Made by a program: the position numbers and the translations under genes
In this document: piece after piece, positions 27,968 through 40,517 of the stretch
How the letters are laid out: every line of letters begins with the position of its first letter
How positions within the stretch are numbered: position 1 is the first letter of the stretch
Notes under the pieces: generated by a model
What the model was told of the DNA's origin: nothing
Database searches by the model: none
Seen by the model: the letters and a program-made list of their open reading frames with translations, nothing else
NCBI RefSeq assembly: GCF_000192745.1
Contig: NC_015259.1
Location: 3,983,001-4,047,000, forward strand
Direction: 5' to 3'
Source of the DNA: Polymorphum gilvum SL003B-26A1
Lineage (GTDB): Bacteria; Pseudomonadota; Alphaproteobacteria; Rhizobiales; Stappiaceae
Length of the DNA stretch: 64,000 bases

Positions 27968-29650
27968 ATGCGGCGACTCCCGCTCCTGCTCGTGGTCCTG
28001 CTGCTGACTGGACCGGTGGCGCTCGGACTGGCGGGGACGCTGCTGCCGGCATTCGGCTACCTCCCGGCGCTCGGTGCCGAGCATCTGTCGCTCGCCCCTC
28101 TGCGTAGCGTTCTAGCCACCCCGGGCATCGTGCAATCGATAGGGCTCAGCCTTGGGACGGGGCTGGCCGCCACCGCGCTGTCTCTTGCGATCGTGATCGC
28201 CTTCACCGCGGCATGGCACGACACGCGCGCCTTTGCCCGACTGCGGCGGCTGATCTCTCCGCTGCTTGCCGTGCCGCATGCGGCTGCGGCCTTCGGGCTC
28301 GCGTTTCTCATTGCTCCCTCCGGCTTCCTGATGCGTCTTGTCTCGCCCTGGGCGACCGGCTTCGACCGACCGCCGGACCTGCTGGTGGTCAACGATCCCT
28401 ACGGTCTGGCCATGACCGCCGGGCTGGTCGTCAAGGAAGTGCCGTTTCTGTTCCTGATGACCCTCGCCGCCTTGCCTCAAACGGACGGGGCACGGCTGTC
28501 GCGGGTCGCGGAGAACCTCGGCTACGGCAAGACGACGGCCTGGCTGAAGGCCGTGTTCCCACTGGTCTACGCCCAGATTCGGCTGCCGGTGCTGGCTGTG
28601 CTCGCCTATTCAACCTCGGTGGTCGACGTCGCTCTCATTCTCGGGCCGACAACGCCTGCGCCCCTCGCGCCGCGCATCCTCGCCTGGATGGGCGACCCGG
28701 ACCTGTCGCTGAGACTCAAGGCCGCCGCCGGAGCGCTGGTGCAACTGGCGCTGAGCGGCGCGGCGATCGGCCTGTGGATCGTGATGGAGCGGGTCCTGCA
28801 GCGCAGCGGTGCGGCGTGGGCGACCGCCGGGGCGCGCGGCGCCCGTGACCGTGGCGTCCGGCTTGCCGGCCTTGCGGCCATGGCCCTCGTCGCGGGCACG
28901 GCGGTGACGGCACTGGCGCTGCTCGCCCTGTGGTCCGTCGCCGGCCCGTGGCGCTTTCCCGACGCCCTTCCCGGCAGCCTGACGGTGGGCCACTGGACGG
29001 CGGCCGCACCGCTGGTCGCACTGCCTCTGCTGACCACCCTGCTGATCGGCGGCCCGGTCTGCCTCACCGCGGCTGCCCTGTCGGCCGCGGTGCTCGACAT
29101 GCGCACGCGGTCCGGCCGGCGCGGTCCGTCGCGCGCCCGCGTTCTTCTGTTCATGCCGCTGTTGGTGCCGCAGATCGCCTTCCTGCTCGGGTTACAGGTC
29201 CTGTTCCTGACCCTCCGCCTCGACGCGAGCTTCGGCGCGGTGGCGGTCGCCCATCTCGTGTTCGTGCTGCCCTACGTGTTCCTGTCGCTGGCAGATCCAT
29301 GGGACGCCCTCGACCCGCGCTACCGTCAGGTCGCTTTGACGCTCGGAGCATCGGAATCCCGGACGTTCTGGCTGGTGCGCCTGCCGCTGCTGCTGCGGGC
29401 CGTGCTGACGGCGGCGGCCATCGGATTTGCCGTGTCGGTCGCGCAATACCTGCCGACCGTGCTGATCGGCGGCGGACGCTTTCCGACCGTCACGACGGAA
29501 AGCGTAGCCCTGGCCAGCGGCGGCAGCCGCCCGCTGATCGCCGTCCACGCGGTTCTGCAGATGCTGCTGCCCCTTGCCGGGTTCATGGCGGCGACCGCCA
29601 TTCCAGCGCTGCTGTTCCGCAACCGCCAAACCCTGAAGGCTGTCTCGTGA
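27968..29650 (+). CDS. ynjC: ABC transporter permease, YnjC type (fused double permease)
   Basis: 560 residues with about twelve membrane segments, made of two binding-protein-dependent permease halves. The EAA-loop-like sequence (VAENLGYGKTTAWLKAVFPLV) occurs in the first half, and a second cytoplasmic loop (LTLGASESRTFWLVRLPLL) in the second. Both halves are therefore in one chain, as in FbpB/ThiP-type importers. The start ATG at 27968 lies 19 bases after the binding-protein gene; the stop is shared with the ATPase start (GTGA). Confidence 0.9.
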   Translation: MRRLPLLLVVLLLTGPVALGLAGTLLPAFGYLPALGAEHLSLAPLRSVLATPGIVQSIGLSLGTGLAATALSLAIVIAFTAAWHDTRAFARLRRLISPLLAVPHAAAAFGLAFLIAPSGFLMRLVSPWATGFDRPPDLLVVNDPYGLAMTAGLVVKEVPFLFLMTLAALPQTDGARLSRVAENLGYGKTTAWLKAVFPLVYAQIRLPVLAVLAYSTSVVDVALILGPTTPAPLAPRILAWMGDPDLSLRLKAAAGALVQLALSGAAIGLWIVMERVLQRSGAAWATAGARGARDRGVRLAGLAAMALVAGTAVTALALLALWSVAGPWRFPDALPGSLTVGHWTAAAPLVALPLLTTLLIGGPVCLTAAALSAAVLDMRTRSGRRGPSRARVLLFMPLLVPQIAFLLGLQVLFLTLRLDASFGAVAVAHLVFVLPYVFLSLADPWDALDPRYRQVALTLGASESRTFWLVRLPLLLRAVLTAAAIGFAVSVAQYLPTVLIGGGRFPTVTTESVALASGGSRPLIAVHAVLQMLLPLAGFMAATAIPALLFRNRQTLKAVS

Positions 29651-30306
29651 CCAACCACCCAGCGGCGGCCGAGGCCGGCCTGACCTTGAACGACGTCGAG
29701 ATCCGCCTCGGCACGCGAATGCTGCTGCGGCTGTCTGCCGCTGTCGCACCGGGAACCGCCCTGACCGTGATGGGGCCGAGCGGGAGCGGCAAGTCGAGCC
29801 TGCTCGCCTTCGTCGCCGGCTTCCTCGATCCGGCGTTCACGGCCAGCGGGACGGTGCGGCTGGACGGCGAAACGGTGACGAGAAAGCCGCCGAATGCCCG
29901 GCGGGTCGGCCTGCTGTTCCAGGCGCCGCTGCTGTTTCCCCACCTTTCGGTGCGCGGCAACCTGCTGTTTGCCATTCCGTCCGGGGCCGGCTCCCGGCAG
30001 GAGCGCATGGCCCTGGCCGAAGCGGCGCTGGAAGAGGCGGGGCTGGACGGCCTCGGAGACCGGGATCCGGCAGCTCTTTCCGGCGGCCAGCAGGCGCGCG
30101 TCGCGCTGATGCGCGTGCTGCTGTCGAAGCCGCGGGCCCTGCTGCTCGACGAACCGTTCTCCAGCCTCGACGCCGCGCTCAAGGAACAGATGCGCCAGGT
30201 CGTTTTCGCCAAGGCGCGCGAGCGGGGCCTGCCGGTGCTGCTCGTGACCCACGATCCGGAGGATGCCCGAGCGGCCGGCGGGCGGATCGTCGACCTCGGC
30301 ACCTAG
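29647..30306 (+). CDS. ynjD: ABC transporter ATP-binding protein, YnjD type
   Basis: 219 residues, a single ATPase domain. Walker A GPSGSGKSS (residues about 39-47), Q-loop LLFQAPLLFPHLSV, signature ALSGGQQARVAL, Walker B ALLLDEPFSSLDA and the switch histidine THDPED are all present. The start is a GTG at 29647 overlapping the permease stop by four bases; it lacks an ATG. It completes the ynjBCD importer. Confidence 0.92.
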   Translation: MTNHPAAAEAGLTLNDVEIRLGTRMLLRLSAAVAPGTALTVMGPSGSGKSSLLAFVAGFLDPAFTASGTVRLDGETVTRKPPNARRVGLLFQAPLLFPHLSVRGNLLFAIPSGAGSRQERMALAEAALEEAGLDGLGDRDPAALSGGQQARVALMRVLLSKPRALLLDEPFSSLDAALKEQMRQVVFAKARERGLPVLLVTHDPEDARAAGGRIVDLGT

Positions 30307-30330
30307 GTCGAGCGCGGGCCGCCGCCAGGT

Positions 30331-30352
30331 CTAGGTCGCCGTTCCGACCTAG
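30331..30352. terminator. inverted repeat between convergent ynjD and bfr
   Basis: CTAGGTCG (30331-30338) and CGACCTAG (30345-30352), an 8-bp stem with a six-base loop. The last arm overlaps the bfr stop codon. CTAGGTCG also occurs at 30303-30310 over the ynjD stop. It could serve as a bidirectional transcription stop but has no T-run. Confidence 0.4.
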
Positions 30353-30834
30353 CCGGCTGCGTCGGCCGGTTCTGCCTGCAGAAGGCCGTAGCGCTCGATG
30401 CCGATCTGCTCGATTAGCTGCAACTGGGTCTCGAGGAAATCGATATGCCCTTCCTCATCGGCCATGAGCTCTTCGAACAGGTGCATGGTCACATAGTCAC
30501 CATGTTCGCGGCAAACCTCACGGGCTTCCTGGTACAGGGCGCGGGCGGAATATTCGCCGGCGAGATCGCACTCCACGCATTCCTTGAGCGACTGGCCGAT
30601 GCGCAGGGGATCGAGGCTCTGCAGGTTCGGCAGCCCTTCAAGGAAAATGATGCGCTCGATCAGCTTGTCGGCGTGCTGCATCTCTTCAATCGATTCCTCG
30701 CGCTCCTTACTGGCCAGCTTCGTGAAGCCCCAGTCGGACAGCAGGCGATAGTGCAACCAGTACTGGTTGATGGCCGTCAACTCGTGGCGCAGCGCCTTGT
30801 TGAGATACTCGATGACCTTGTCTTCGCCCTTCAT
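30349..30834 (-). CDS. bfr: bacterioferritin
   Basis: Iron-storage cage protein of 161 residues. Dinuclear ferroxidase ligands are at Glu18, Glu51 and His54, with the usual later Glu-Glu-x2-His ([18 protein letters not shown]). The haem-ligating methionine is Met52, so it is a true haem bacterioferritin. The start ATG at 30832-30834 overlaps the bfd stop (ATGA). Longer in-frame sequence upstream is a shadow of bfd. It is expressed with its ferredoxin partner and convergent with ynjD. Confidence 0.96.
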   Translation of the reverse strand: MKGEDKVIEYLNKALRHELTAINQYWLHYRLLSDWGFTKLASKEREESIEEMQHADKLIERIIFLEGLPNLQSLDPLRIGQSLKECVECDLAGEYSARALYQEAREVCREHGDYVTMHLFEELMADEEGHIDFLETQLQLIEQIGIERYGLLQAEPADAAG

Positions 30835-31094
30835 CCAACCGTCTCCCTCGTCCCGGCCTCGTCCCGATCTACAGCGCTTTTGCCGCCATATCCAGAGCGG
30901 CCTGCGGCCTCCTCCGGCTTTTCGTGGATCAGGTCGATGACGGAAGGGAAACATCCGCCGCAACGCGGGCGGCAACCGAGCTTGCGGAACACCGACCCGG
31001 GCGTCGGCAGCTTGCCGTCCGGGTCTTGCCGCATCTCTTCAGCCGCCTTGCGGAGCTGGCTGTCGGACAACACGTTACACGAGCAGATGATCAT
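30831..31094 (-). CDS. bfd: bacterioferritin-associated ferredoxin
   Basis: 87-residue [2Fe-2S] protein that reduces the bacterioferritin core to release iron. The BFD motif is seen as CxC at residues 4 and 6 and CRPRCGGC at 41-48, so cysteines 45 and 48 with 4 and 6 are the likely ligands. It carries a C-terminal hydrophilic tail of ~20 residues beyond the usual domain. In front is an AT-rich stretch with the imperfect pair AAACTAAAGTTCCAAAC (31173-31189) that loosely resembles an Irr box. Iron control is expected from the family, not shown here. Confidence 0.9.
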   Translation of the reverse strand: MIICSCNVLSDSQLRKAAEEMRQDPDGKLPTPGSVFRKLGCRPRCGGCFPSVIDLIHEKPEEAAGRSGYGGKSAVDRDEAGTRETVG

Positions 31095-31239
31095 TCGACG
31101 GTCTTGGGCGCCGGTTACAGTTTTGGCGGTTCGTTTCGCCGCTCAATTCTGGCATACAATGGTCGTGGGCATAAACTAAAGTTCCAAACAAGAGTCAACT
31201 TTTCTCCTTTCCGCGCCATCCGACCGAGGCCTCCAGTCC

Positions 31240-31998
31240 ATGACCGACACACCTCCGCTCGACGAACGCCAGACAATCGTCCTGACTGGCGCCAGCAGGG
31301 GCATCGGCCATGCAACGGTCAAGCGGTTCTCGGCCGCCGGCTGGCGGGTGATCAGCTGTTCCCGGCACGCTTTCTCCGACAAATGTCCCTGGCCATCTGG
31401 CCCGGAAGACCATATCCAGGTCGACCTGTCCGATCCTGAGAACCTCGGCTACGCGGTCCAGGAGATGCGCAAGCGGCTGGAAGCCAACGGCTCCAAGCTG
31501 CATGCGCTCGTCAACAACGCCGGCATCAGCCCGAAGGACGATGCCGGACAGCGCCTCGATTCGCTCACCACCCCGATGCATGTGTGGCGCCATGTGTTCC
31601 AGGTCAATTTCTTCGCCCCGATCATGCTCGCCCGGGGACTGTTCAAGGAACTGAAGAACGCCGGAGGATCGATCGTCAACGTGACCTCCATCGCCGGCAT
31701 GCGCGTGCATCCCTTCGCTGGAACCGCCTATGCCACGTCCAAGGCGGCGCTGGCCTCGCTGAGCCGTGAGATGGCCGCGGACTTCGGGCCGCATGGCATC
31801 CGGGTGAACGCGATCGCACCGGGCGAGATCGACACGTCCATCCTCTCGCCCGGCACCGAGAAGCTCATCGAGGACATCCCGCTCCGTCGCCTGGGGAGGC
31901 CGGACGAGGTCGCCGACACGATCTTCTTCCTCTGCACGTCGCCGTCGTCCTACGTCACCGGCGCGGAGATCCACATCAACGGCGGCCAGCACGTCTGA
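31240..31998 (+). CDS. SDR family oxidoreductase
   Basis: Classical short-chain dehydrogenase, 252 residues. Cofactor motif TGASRGIG at about 16-23, NNAG at about 90, catalytic Ser in TSIAGM and YATSK active site. The C-terminus SYVTGAEIHINGGQHV is typical of this class. The first ~10 residues (MTDTPPLDER) are hydrophilic. The substrate is not evident and the gene stands alone, divergent from bfd by about 145 bases. Confidence 0.88.
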   Translation: MTDTPPLDERQTIVLTGASRGIGHATVKRFSAAGWRVISCSRHAFSDKCPWPSGPEDHIQVDLSDPENLGYAVQEMRKRLEANGSKLHALVNNAGISPKDDAGQRLDSLTTPMHVWRHVFQVNFFAPIMLARGLFKELKNAGGSIVNVTSIAGMRVHPFAGTAYATSKAALASLSREMAADFGPHGIRVNAIAPGEIDTSILSPGTEKLIEDIPLRRLGRPDEVADTIFFLCTSPSSYVTGAEIHINGGQHV

Positions 31999-32126
31999 CG
32001 TGCCCGCTCGATCGAATCGACACGCAGCGGTTTACCCCCCCTTCACGCTTGCACGCTAGACACTGTGGCGTGGGGCTGGCGAGCGCCTTCGATCTTGGAA
32101 CTCGCGTCAACGGGGTGGACTAGACG

Positions 32127-34562
32127 ATGAAACGTGCCACAGGCTGGATTGCAAACCTCAAGTTCGGTGTGAAAGTCGGCGGCGGTTTTGCCGCCGTGCT
32201 GCTGCTGACGGCGACCGTCGGTGCCGTCGGCGCCTACTCGGTGCTCAACCTGTCCGGCCGCTTCCACGTGGCCGAACAATCCACCGCCGTGATGGCGATG
32301 CTGCAGGACGCCGACGCCAAGCGGCAAGCGTTCATGGTGCGCGGCGAACGCGACTTGGCGCAGCAGACGGCGGAAGCCCTCGATGCGCTCAGTGTGGGCC
32401 TTGAGGAACTCAAGACGCGGCTCGCGGGAAATGCCGCCGGCGAAGCCGGGGTTGCCGAGGCCAGTGACGCGGTGACCCGCTTCGGGTCCACGTTCGACGA
32501 CGTCCGGCACCTGTTCGGCGACCAAGCCCGTCAGCGCATGATTCTCGACGGCGCCCTTTCCGAACTCGATGTCCTTGCGCGCGCCATCGACGCCAGCGTC
32601 GGGAAGCTGCGCGGCAGCGCCGGAGAGGCTGCGACGACCGCCCGCAACACCTTGCTCTCAGCCAACCGGATCGGCCGTACCGCGGCGACCCTGCAGGAGG
32701 AGACACTGGCAATCCGCGACCTGTTCAAGGAAGCCGAAGAAACCTTCGATAACGACAAGATGATCGAGGCCTGGAAGCTGGCTGAGGCCCTCGTGCCGGC
32801 CGCCGCGGGCATGAAGGACGCCATCATCGAGGGAATCGATCCGGGCGGGATCGACGCGCTTGCAACCCAAGCAAGCGACCTCGCCGATAGGCTGGGACGC
32901 CTGACGAGCGCGTCGGGCTTCGGCGAGGCCTACACCCTGCGGACGGAAACGCAGACGCTGCTCGATGCCCTCGCGGCGCAGGCGCGCGACGTGCGCAACC
33001 AGACCTTCTCCGCAGTCGAGAACGTCGACGCGAAGACTGCGCAGGCCAACTCCCAGCTTTCCGCCATCGAGACCATTGCCACCGACACGGCGGCGATCCG
33101 GATCCGGGCCCTTGCCGTCCAGGCAGCGGTGCTCGACTTCCTCGCCGACCCGAGTACCAAGAAGCGTTCTACCGTAGCGTCGCGCCTGAGCGAACTGCGC
33201 GCCCACGATGACACGCTGAAGAGGAACTCCGTCGGCTTCGCCGTCGTGGCAAGCCAGGCGGACTCGATCACCACCTCGATCGGCACGCTCGAGACCGCCT
33301 TCGCCGACATGGCCGAGGGCCGGGCGCTGCTGGATGCAAAGGTCCAGGAACTGAACGGGCTATCGGACACCGTACGCAGCCTCATTTCCGACTTGGCGAC
33401 CGAACAGGCCGCGTCGGCGAGCCAGTCGAGCCGGACGGCGCTCGGCACCATCGGCGTGGCGGTTCTAGCCGCAGTGCTGGCGGGCACCGCCCTTGCCTTC
33501 GGATTGAGCCTGATGGTGACCCGGCCGATCCGCCAGACGACCGACGTCATGTCGCGCCTGGCAACAGGCGACCTGAACGTCGATATCCCGGGCATCGAGC
33601 GCGGCGACGAGATCGGCGCCATGAGCCGGACCGTCCAGATCTTCAAGGACAATGCGATCGAGCGCCTGCGGCTTCAGGAAGCCAGCGCGCGCGAGGAAAG
33701 CGCGCGCACCGCACGCCAGCAACGCATCGAACAACTGATCCAGTCGTTCCGAGCCACCGTGCAGACGCTGCTCGCCTCCGTCGGCGAGACGGCCCAGGGG
33801 CTGGACGACACGGCCCGGTCGCTGACCCAGATCGCACGCGACAGTTCGGGCCGGGCGAGCGATACGCTGAACGCCTCCGACGAAGCGACCAGCAACGTAC
33901 AGACCGTCGCAAGCGCGGCGGAGGAACTGGCCGCCTCGATCGCGGAAATCAGCCGGCAGGTGGCCCAGACAAGCGAGGTCGTGAACCGCGCGACGGAAGG
34001 CACTCGCATGACCAACGAGAAGGTCGAAGGCCTGGCGGCTTCGGCAGCCAAGATCGGCGAAGTGGTGACGCTGATCCAGGCGATCGCCGAGCAGACCAAC
34101 CTTCTGGCGCTGAACGCCACAATCGAGGCGGCGCGCGCCGGCGACGCGGGACGCGGCTTCGCGGTCGTCGCGGCGGAAGTGAAGGAACTCGCGAACCAGA
34201 CCTCCAAGGCGACCGAGGAGATTGGCGCCCAGATCGCCGCGATCCAGGGTGCAACCCGTGCCTCCGTCGAGGCAATCGCGGGCATCACGAGAACGATGGA
34301 AGAGGTCAATACCTACACCGCCACCATCGCCGCGGCCGTCGAACAGCAAGGTGCGGCAACAACCGAGATCTCGGTGAATGTTCAGCGCGCGGCGCAGGGC
34401 ACCACTTCCGTGTCACACAACATGTCGGACCTGTCGAATGCGGTCGATCATACGGCCCAGTCCGCCGAAACCCTGCTGACGGCGTCCGGGGCACTGGCCG
34501 AGAGGACCGGCGAGTTGCACGGCGAAATCGACAGCTTCCTCGACGAGGTCGCGGCGGCATAA
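32127..34562 (+). CDS. methyl-accepting chemotaxis protein with large periplasmic helical domain
   Basis: 811-residue transmembrane chemoreceptor. TM1 at about 18-38, a long all-helical periplasmic domain to about 435 (HBM- or CHASE3-like in character, not a Cache fold), TM2 at about 437-459, HAMP ([21 protein letters not shown]) and the signalling hairpin ([18 protein letters not shown]) near 655-670. The start ATG at 32127 has GGGGTGG about nine bases upstream. No C-terminal CheR-binding pentapeptide is seen. The periplasmic part is among the largest of the four receptors here. Ligand unknown. Confidence 0.92.
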   Translation: MKRATGWIANLKFGVKVGGGFAAVLLLTATVGAVGAYSVLNLSGRFHVAEQSTAVMAMLQDADAKRQAFMVRGERDLAQQTAEALDALSVGLEELKTRLAGNAAGEAGVAEASDAVTRFGSTFDDVRHLFGDQARQRMILDGALSELDVLARAIDASVGKLRGSAGEAATTARNTLLSANRIGRTAATLQEETLAIRDLFKEAEETFDNDKMIEAWKLAEALVPAAAGMKDAIIEGIDPGGIDALATQASDLADRLGRLTSASGFGEAYTLRTETQTLLDALAAQARDVRNQTFSAVENVDAKTAQANSQLSAIETIATDTAAIRIRALAVQAAVLDFLADPSTKKRSTVASRLSELRAHDDTLKRNSVGFAVVASQADSITTSIGTLETAFADMAEGRALLDAKVQELNGLSDTVRSLISDLATEQAASASQSSRTALGTIGVAVLAAVLAGTALAFGLSLMVTRPIRQTTDVMSRLATGDLNVDIPGIERGDEIGAMSRTVQIFKDNAIERLRLQEASAREESARTARQQRIEQLIQSFRATVQTLLASVGETAQGLDDTARSLTQIARDSSGRASDTLNASDEATSNVQTVASAAEELAASIAEISRQVAQTSEVVNRATEGTRMTNEKVEGLAASAAKIGEVVTLIQAIAEQTNLLALNATIEAARAGDAGRGFAVVAAEVKELANQTSKATEEIGAQIAAIQGATRASVEAIAGITRTMEEVNTYTATIAAAVEQQGAATTEISVNVQRAAQGTTSVSHNMSDLSNAVDHTAQSAETLLTASGALAERTGELHGEIDSFLDEVAAA

Positions 34563-34776
34563 GGCGCCCGGCCTGCAGCCCGCGTCGGATACGCCGAGAC
34601 GGCGCCTCCGACGTGGGGCGACCGCCTCGGGGGCAAATCCCGACGTCACCTCATCGATCCGACGTCAGGGGCTCCGCCGCGTTCGGGCTGGTTCGCACTC
34701 TCAGAGTTGCATTGCGAAGCGACCTCCATTCCCGTTCATCTTCTTTTGTTATTTATTTTCGAAAATAGATCGCAAA

Positions 34777-34792
34777 TTAGAGACCCGTTAAC
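34777..34792 (+). promoter_or_regulatory. candidate CtrA box upstream of the Cache chemoreceptor
   Basis: TTAG-N7-TTAAC (34777-34792), one mismatch from the CtrA consensus TTAA-N7-TTAAC. It lies in a 278-base gap, about 49 bases before the start codon of the next chemoreceptor. The gap also contains a CGTCGGA/TCCGACG stem (34583-34613) that may end the previous gene. Confidence 0.4.
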
Positions 34793-34840
34793 TTCGCTCC
34801 GGCATTTATTGCAGTGCCGCATTTCCTTGGGGTGAACATC

Positions 34841-36538
34841 ATGAATCCTACTGGCACCAAACTTTCCATCGGTTTTCGTCTTTATAGCCTGCTCGCCCTT
34901 TTCGCCCTCGGCCTCGCGGCCCTGATGGCTGTCGAATCCTGGAAACAGTACGAGAGTCTCCACACGCAGAAGCTCGCGGAGTTGCGCAGCCTGACCGAAT
35001 CAGCCGTGGCGGTCATGGCCGATCACCAGAAGATGGTCGACAACGGCACGCTGTCCCTCGAGGAAGCGCAAGCACGCGCCTATCAGGCCATCGGCAGCAT
35101 GCGCTACGGTGGCAACAACTACTTCGTCGTCCAGCTCATGGACGAAAGCCTGGCCGTCGTCATGCACCCGGTCCGCATGGAACTGGTCGGCAAGGACCAG
35201 CGCAATCTCAAGGACGCTAACGGCAAGCCGTTCGCCAAGATGATGGGCGACATCGCGCGGCGCGACGGCAAGGGCTACATCGACTACGTCTGGCCCAAGC
35301 CGGGCAGCGACGCGCCGGTCGGCAAGATCTCCTATTTCGAGGGCTTCAAGCCCTGGAACGTCCTGATTCTGACCGGCGTCTATACCGACGACCTATCGGC
35401 GATCTTCTGGTCCGATTTCACGGCGCGCCTGATCATGGACTTCGCCCTGCTCGCCCTGCTGGCGGTCGCCGCCTTCTTCGTCGTGCGCAGCATCACGCGC
35501 CCGCTGCGCAGCCTGCAGAACACCATGCAGGCGCTGGCCGACGGCGAACACGACATCGCCATCCCGGGCATCGAGCGGGGCGACGAGATCGGAGACATGA
35601 GCCGGACGGTCCAGGTGTTCCGCGACAACGCCGTCGAACGCAGCAAGCTCGAGGCGGCTCAGACGCGCGAACAGAGCGCCCAGCTCGAACGCCAGCAGCG
35701 CGTCGAGGCCGCGGTCGCCGATTTCCGCGTTACGGTGCAGCAGCTGCTCGGCGCCGTGTCGGAGAGCGCGAACGAAATGAACGCCACGGCCGGAACACTA
35801 TCCAACATCGCCCGTGAGTCCTCGGAGCGCACGACCACCGCGGCCAGTGCGTCGACCGAGGCATCGAACAACGTCCAGTCCGTCGCCAGCGCGGCGGAGG
35901 AACTGTCCGCCTCGATTTCCGAAATCAGCAGCCAGGTCGCCCGGACCAGCGACATCGTCGCCCAGGCGACCCAGAACACGCAGGCAACCAACGCGAAGGT
36001 GTCCTCGCTGGCGGAAGCGGCCAACAAGATCGGCGAGGTCGTCACGCTGATCCAGGCGATTGCAGAGCAGACCAACCTTCTGGCGCTGAACGCGACCATC
36101 GAGGCAGCGCGTGCCGGCGAGGCCGGCAAGGGCTTCGCGGTCGTCGCCGCCGAGGTCAAAGAACTGGCCAACCAGACCTCGAAGGCAACGGAAGAGATCG
36201 GTTCGCAGATTTCGGCGATCCAGGCCTCGACCGGCGAAGCGGTCAAGGCGATCCAGGATATTGCGGCGACCATGCAGAAGGTCGACGGCTACACGGCGGA
36301 AATCGCCGCGGCGGTCGAGCAGCAGGGCGCGGCGACCAACGAGATCAGCCACAACGTCCAGCAGGCGACCAGAGGCACCCAGGACGTCTCGCAGGACATC
36401 CACAGCCTGTCGTCCTCCGTCAACCAGACCAGCGAGGCGGCCTCTATGGTCCTGACGGCATCCTCACGGGTGTCCGAACAAACCGACCGCCTGCGCGCCG
36501 CGTTCGACCGTTTCGTCGCGACCGTGGCGGCCGCCTGA
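34841..36538 (+). CDS. methyl-accepting chemotaxis protein with single-Cache sensor
   Basis: 565 residues. TM1 near 10-32, a periplasmic sCache_2-type domain (about 40-190; [44 protein letters not shown]), TM2 near 200-222, HAMP and a complete signalling domain. The chosen ATG at 34841 follows TTGGGGTGA; an upstream in-frame ATG at 34814 lacks an SD. Such Cache domains often bind small carboxylates, but the ligand is not deducible. Its HAMP-linker and the 811-residue receptor's share the sequence [11 protein letters not shown], suggesting recent duplication of the cytoplasmic part. Confidence 0.93.
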   Translation: MNPTGTKLSIGFRLYSLLALFALGLAALMAVESWKQYESLHTQKLAELRSLTESAVAVMADHQKMVDNGTLSLEEAQARAYQAIGSMRYGGNNYFVVQLMDESLAVVMHPVRMELVGKDQRNLKDANGKPFAKMMGDIARRDGKGYIDYVWPKPGSDAPVGKISYFEGFKPWNVLILTGVYTDDLSAIFWSDFTARLIMDFALLALLAVAAFFVVRSITRPLRSLQNTMQALADGEHDIAIPGIERGDEIGDMSRTVQVFRDNAVERSKLEAAQTREQSAQLERQQRVEAAVADFRVTVQQLLGAVSESANEMNATAGTLSNIARESSERTTTAASASTEASNNVQSVASAAEELSASISEISSQVARTSDIVAQATQNTQATNAKVSSLAEAANKIGEVVTLIQAIAEQTNLLALNATIEAARAGEAGKGFAVVAAEVKELANQTSKATEEIGSQISAIQASTGEAVKAIQDIAATMQKVDGYTAEIAAAVEQQGAATNEISHNVQQATRGTQDVSQDIHSLSSSVNQTSEAASMVLTASSRVSEQTDRLRAAFDRFVATVAAA

Positions 36539-36561
36539 GGCACGGCAACTTGTCACCGACA

Positions 36562-36592
36562 AAGGGCGGAGCAAAGGCTCCGCCCTTCTTCT
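36562..36592 (+). terminator. Rho-independent terminator after the Cache chemoreceptor
   Basis: Perfect 11-bp stem AAGGGCGGAGC (36562-36572) and GCTCCGCCCTT (36577-36587) with loop AAAG, followed by CTTCTTCT. It lies 24 bases after the receptor stop and 34 bases before the coxM stop on the other strand, so it may also serve the converging cox operon. Confidence 0.85.
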
Positions 36593-36625
36593 ATCGACCA
36601 ACCGGATCGGACTTCGTCAACCGGC

Positions 36626-37423
36626 TCAAGCCGCTGCGACCGCACGCTTGGCCATCACCGTGATCAGGTTCGCCCTGTAGACCGCCGATCCGTGGATGTC
36701 CGACAACAGATCGTTCGGATCCACCGGGATACCCTCTACCGCAGACGGATCCCAATGGGCGGCAAGGGCCCGCTCCATCGCCTCGACGCGGAAGACGCCG
36801 CCCTGGCCGGCCCCTGTGACGGCGACCCGGACGGAGCCGTCCTTGTGTCTGGCGACAAAGACGCCAGTCATGGCGTAACGCGAGGCAGGGTTCGGATATT
36901 TCGCGTAGGACGATTTTTCCGGCACCGGGAAGCTGACCGCGATGATGATCTCGTTGTCCTCAAGCGCCGTCTCGAACATCCCGGTGAAGAAGTCGTCCGC
37001 GGCGATCTCACGCTTGTTCGTAATCACGGTGGCGCGCAAGGCGACGAGCGCCGAGGGATAGTCTGCCGCCGGGTCGTTGTTGGCGACCGAGCCGCCGATC
37101 GTTCCCATGTGGCGCACGTGCGGATCGCCGATGCCGCCGGCAAGCTTCGCGAGGCCGGGAAACAGCCGCTTGACAACGTCGGAGCCGGCGACGTCGGAAT
37201 GCCTGGTGCCGGCGCCGATACGCACTGCGCCTCCGCTTTCGGAAATGCCTTTCAGGTCCGCGATGCCGCCGATGTCGACCAGGTCGCTCGGCGCCGCAAG
37301 GCGCTGCTTCATGGTCGGGATCAGGGTCTGGCCGCCGGCAAGCAACTTGCCGTCCTCGGCCTTGGCGATGAACTGGGCCGCTTCGGCCACCGAACCCGCC
37401 CTGCGATAGGTCGTTTCATACAT
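36626..37423 (-). CDS. coxM: xanthine dehydrogenase family FAD-binding subunit M
   Basis: FAD-binding medium subunit of a molybdenum hydroxylase, 265 residues. The FAD motifs AGGQTLIPTMKQR and (G)TIGGSVANNDPAADYP are clear. It is the last gene of the cox operon: the order in transcription is coxG, coxS, coxL, coxM. Its start ATG at 37421-37423 follows GAGGGAGAAC. It passes electrons from the iron-sulfur subunit to the electron acceptor. A hairpin in the 99-base gap after coxL could lower its level. Confidence 0.93.
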   Translation of the reverse strand: MYETTYRRAGSVAEAAQFIAKAEDGKLLAGGQTLIPTMKQRLAAPSDLVDIGGIADLKGISESGGAVRIGAGTRHSDVAGSDVVKRLFPGLAKLAGGIGDPHVRHMGTIGGSVANNDPAADYPSALVALRATVITNKREIAADDFFTGMFETALEDNEIIIAVSFPVPEKSSYAKYPNPASRYAMTGVFVARHKDGSVRVAVTGAGQGGVFRVEAMERALAAHWDPSAVEGIPVDPNDLLSDIHGSAVYRANLITVMAKRAVAAA

Positions 37424-37471
37424 GTCGATCGTTCTCCCTCAATTCTCCGGCGCCGCTGTCGCAGCGGGGGA

Positions 37472-37509
37472 GCCGGGCGCACCGTCGTCCTTGGGACGCG
37501 GCGCCCGGC
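37472..37509 (-). other. intercistronic hairpin between coxL and coxM
   Basis: GCCGGGCGC (37472-37480) pairs with GCGCCCGGC (37501-37509), and CGTCC/GGACG (37486-37490 and 37494-37498) nests inside. It starts 13 bases after the coxL stop and lacks a T-run on the transcribed strand, so it looks like a stabiliser or processing site rather than a terminator. Confidence 0.55.
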
Positions 37510-37522
37510 CTTGCTTGTCCGT

Positions 37523-39886
<2,364 letters not shown>

Positions 39887-39931
39887 GGCGTGTCTCCCTC
39901 GGACAGCTTCCAATCCCTGAACGGTCTTGCA

Positions 39932-39958
39932 GTGGCGTTATGTGGCGTTATGTGGCGA
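39932..39958. repeat. 10-base tandem repeat between coxS and coxL
   Basis: GTGGCGTTAT is repeated at 39932-39941 and 39942-39951, with a partial third unit GTGGCGA at 39952-39958, in the 82-base gap. Probably slippage; regulatory meaning unknown. Confidence 0.75.
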
Positions 39959-39968
39959 TGCGCCGGGC

Positions 39969-40457
<489 letters not shown>

Positions 40458-40517
40458 CGTGTTACCTCCCTCATGGATCCATCCCTCTGGGCCGCGTCGC
40501 CCGGATGGTGCGTTGCG

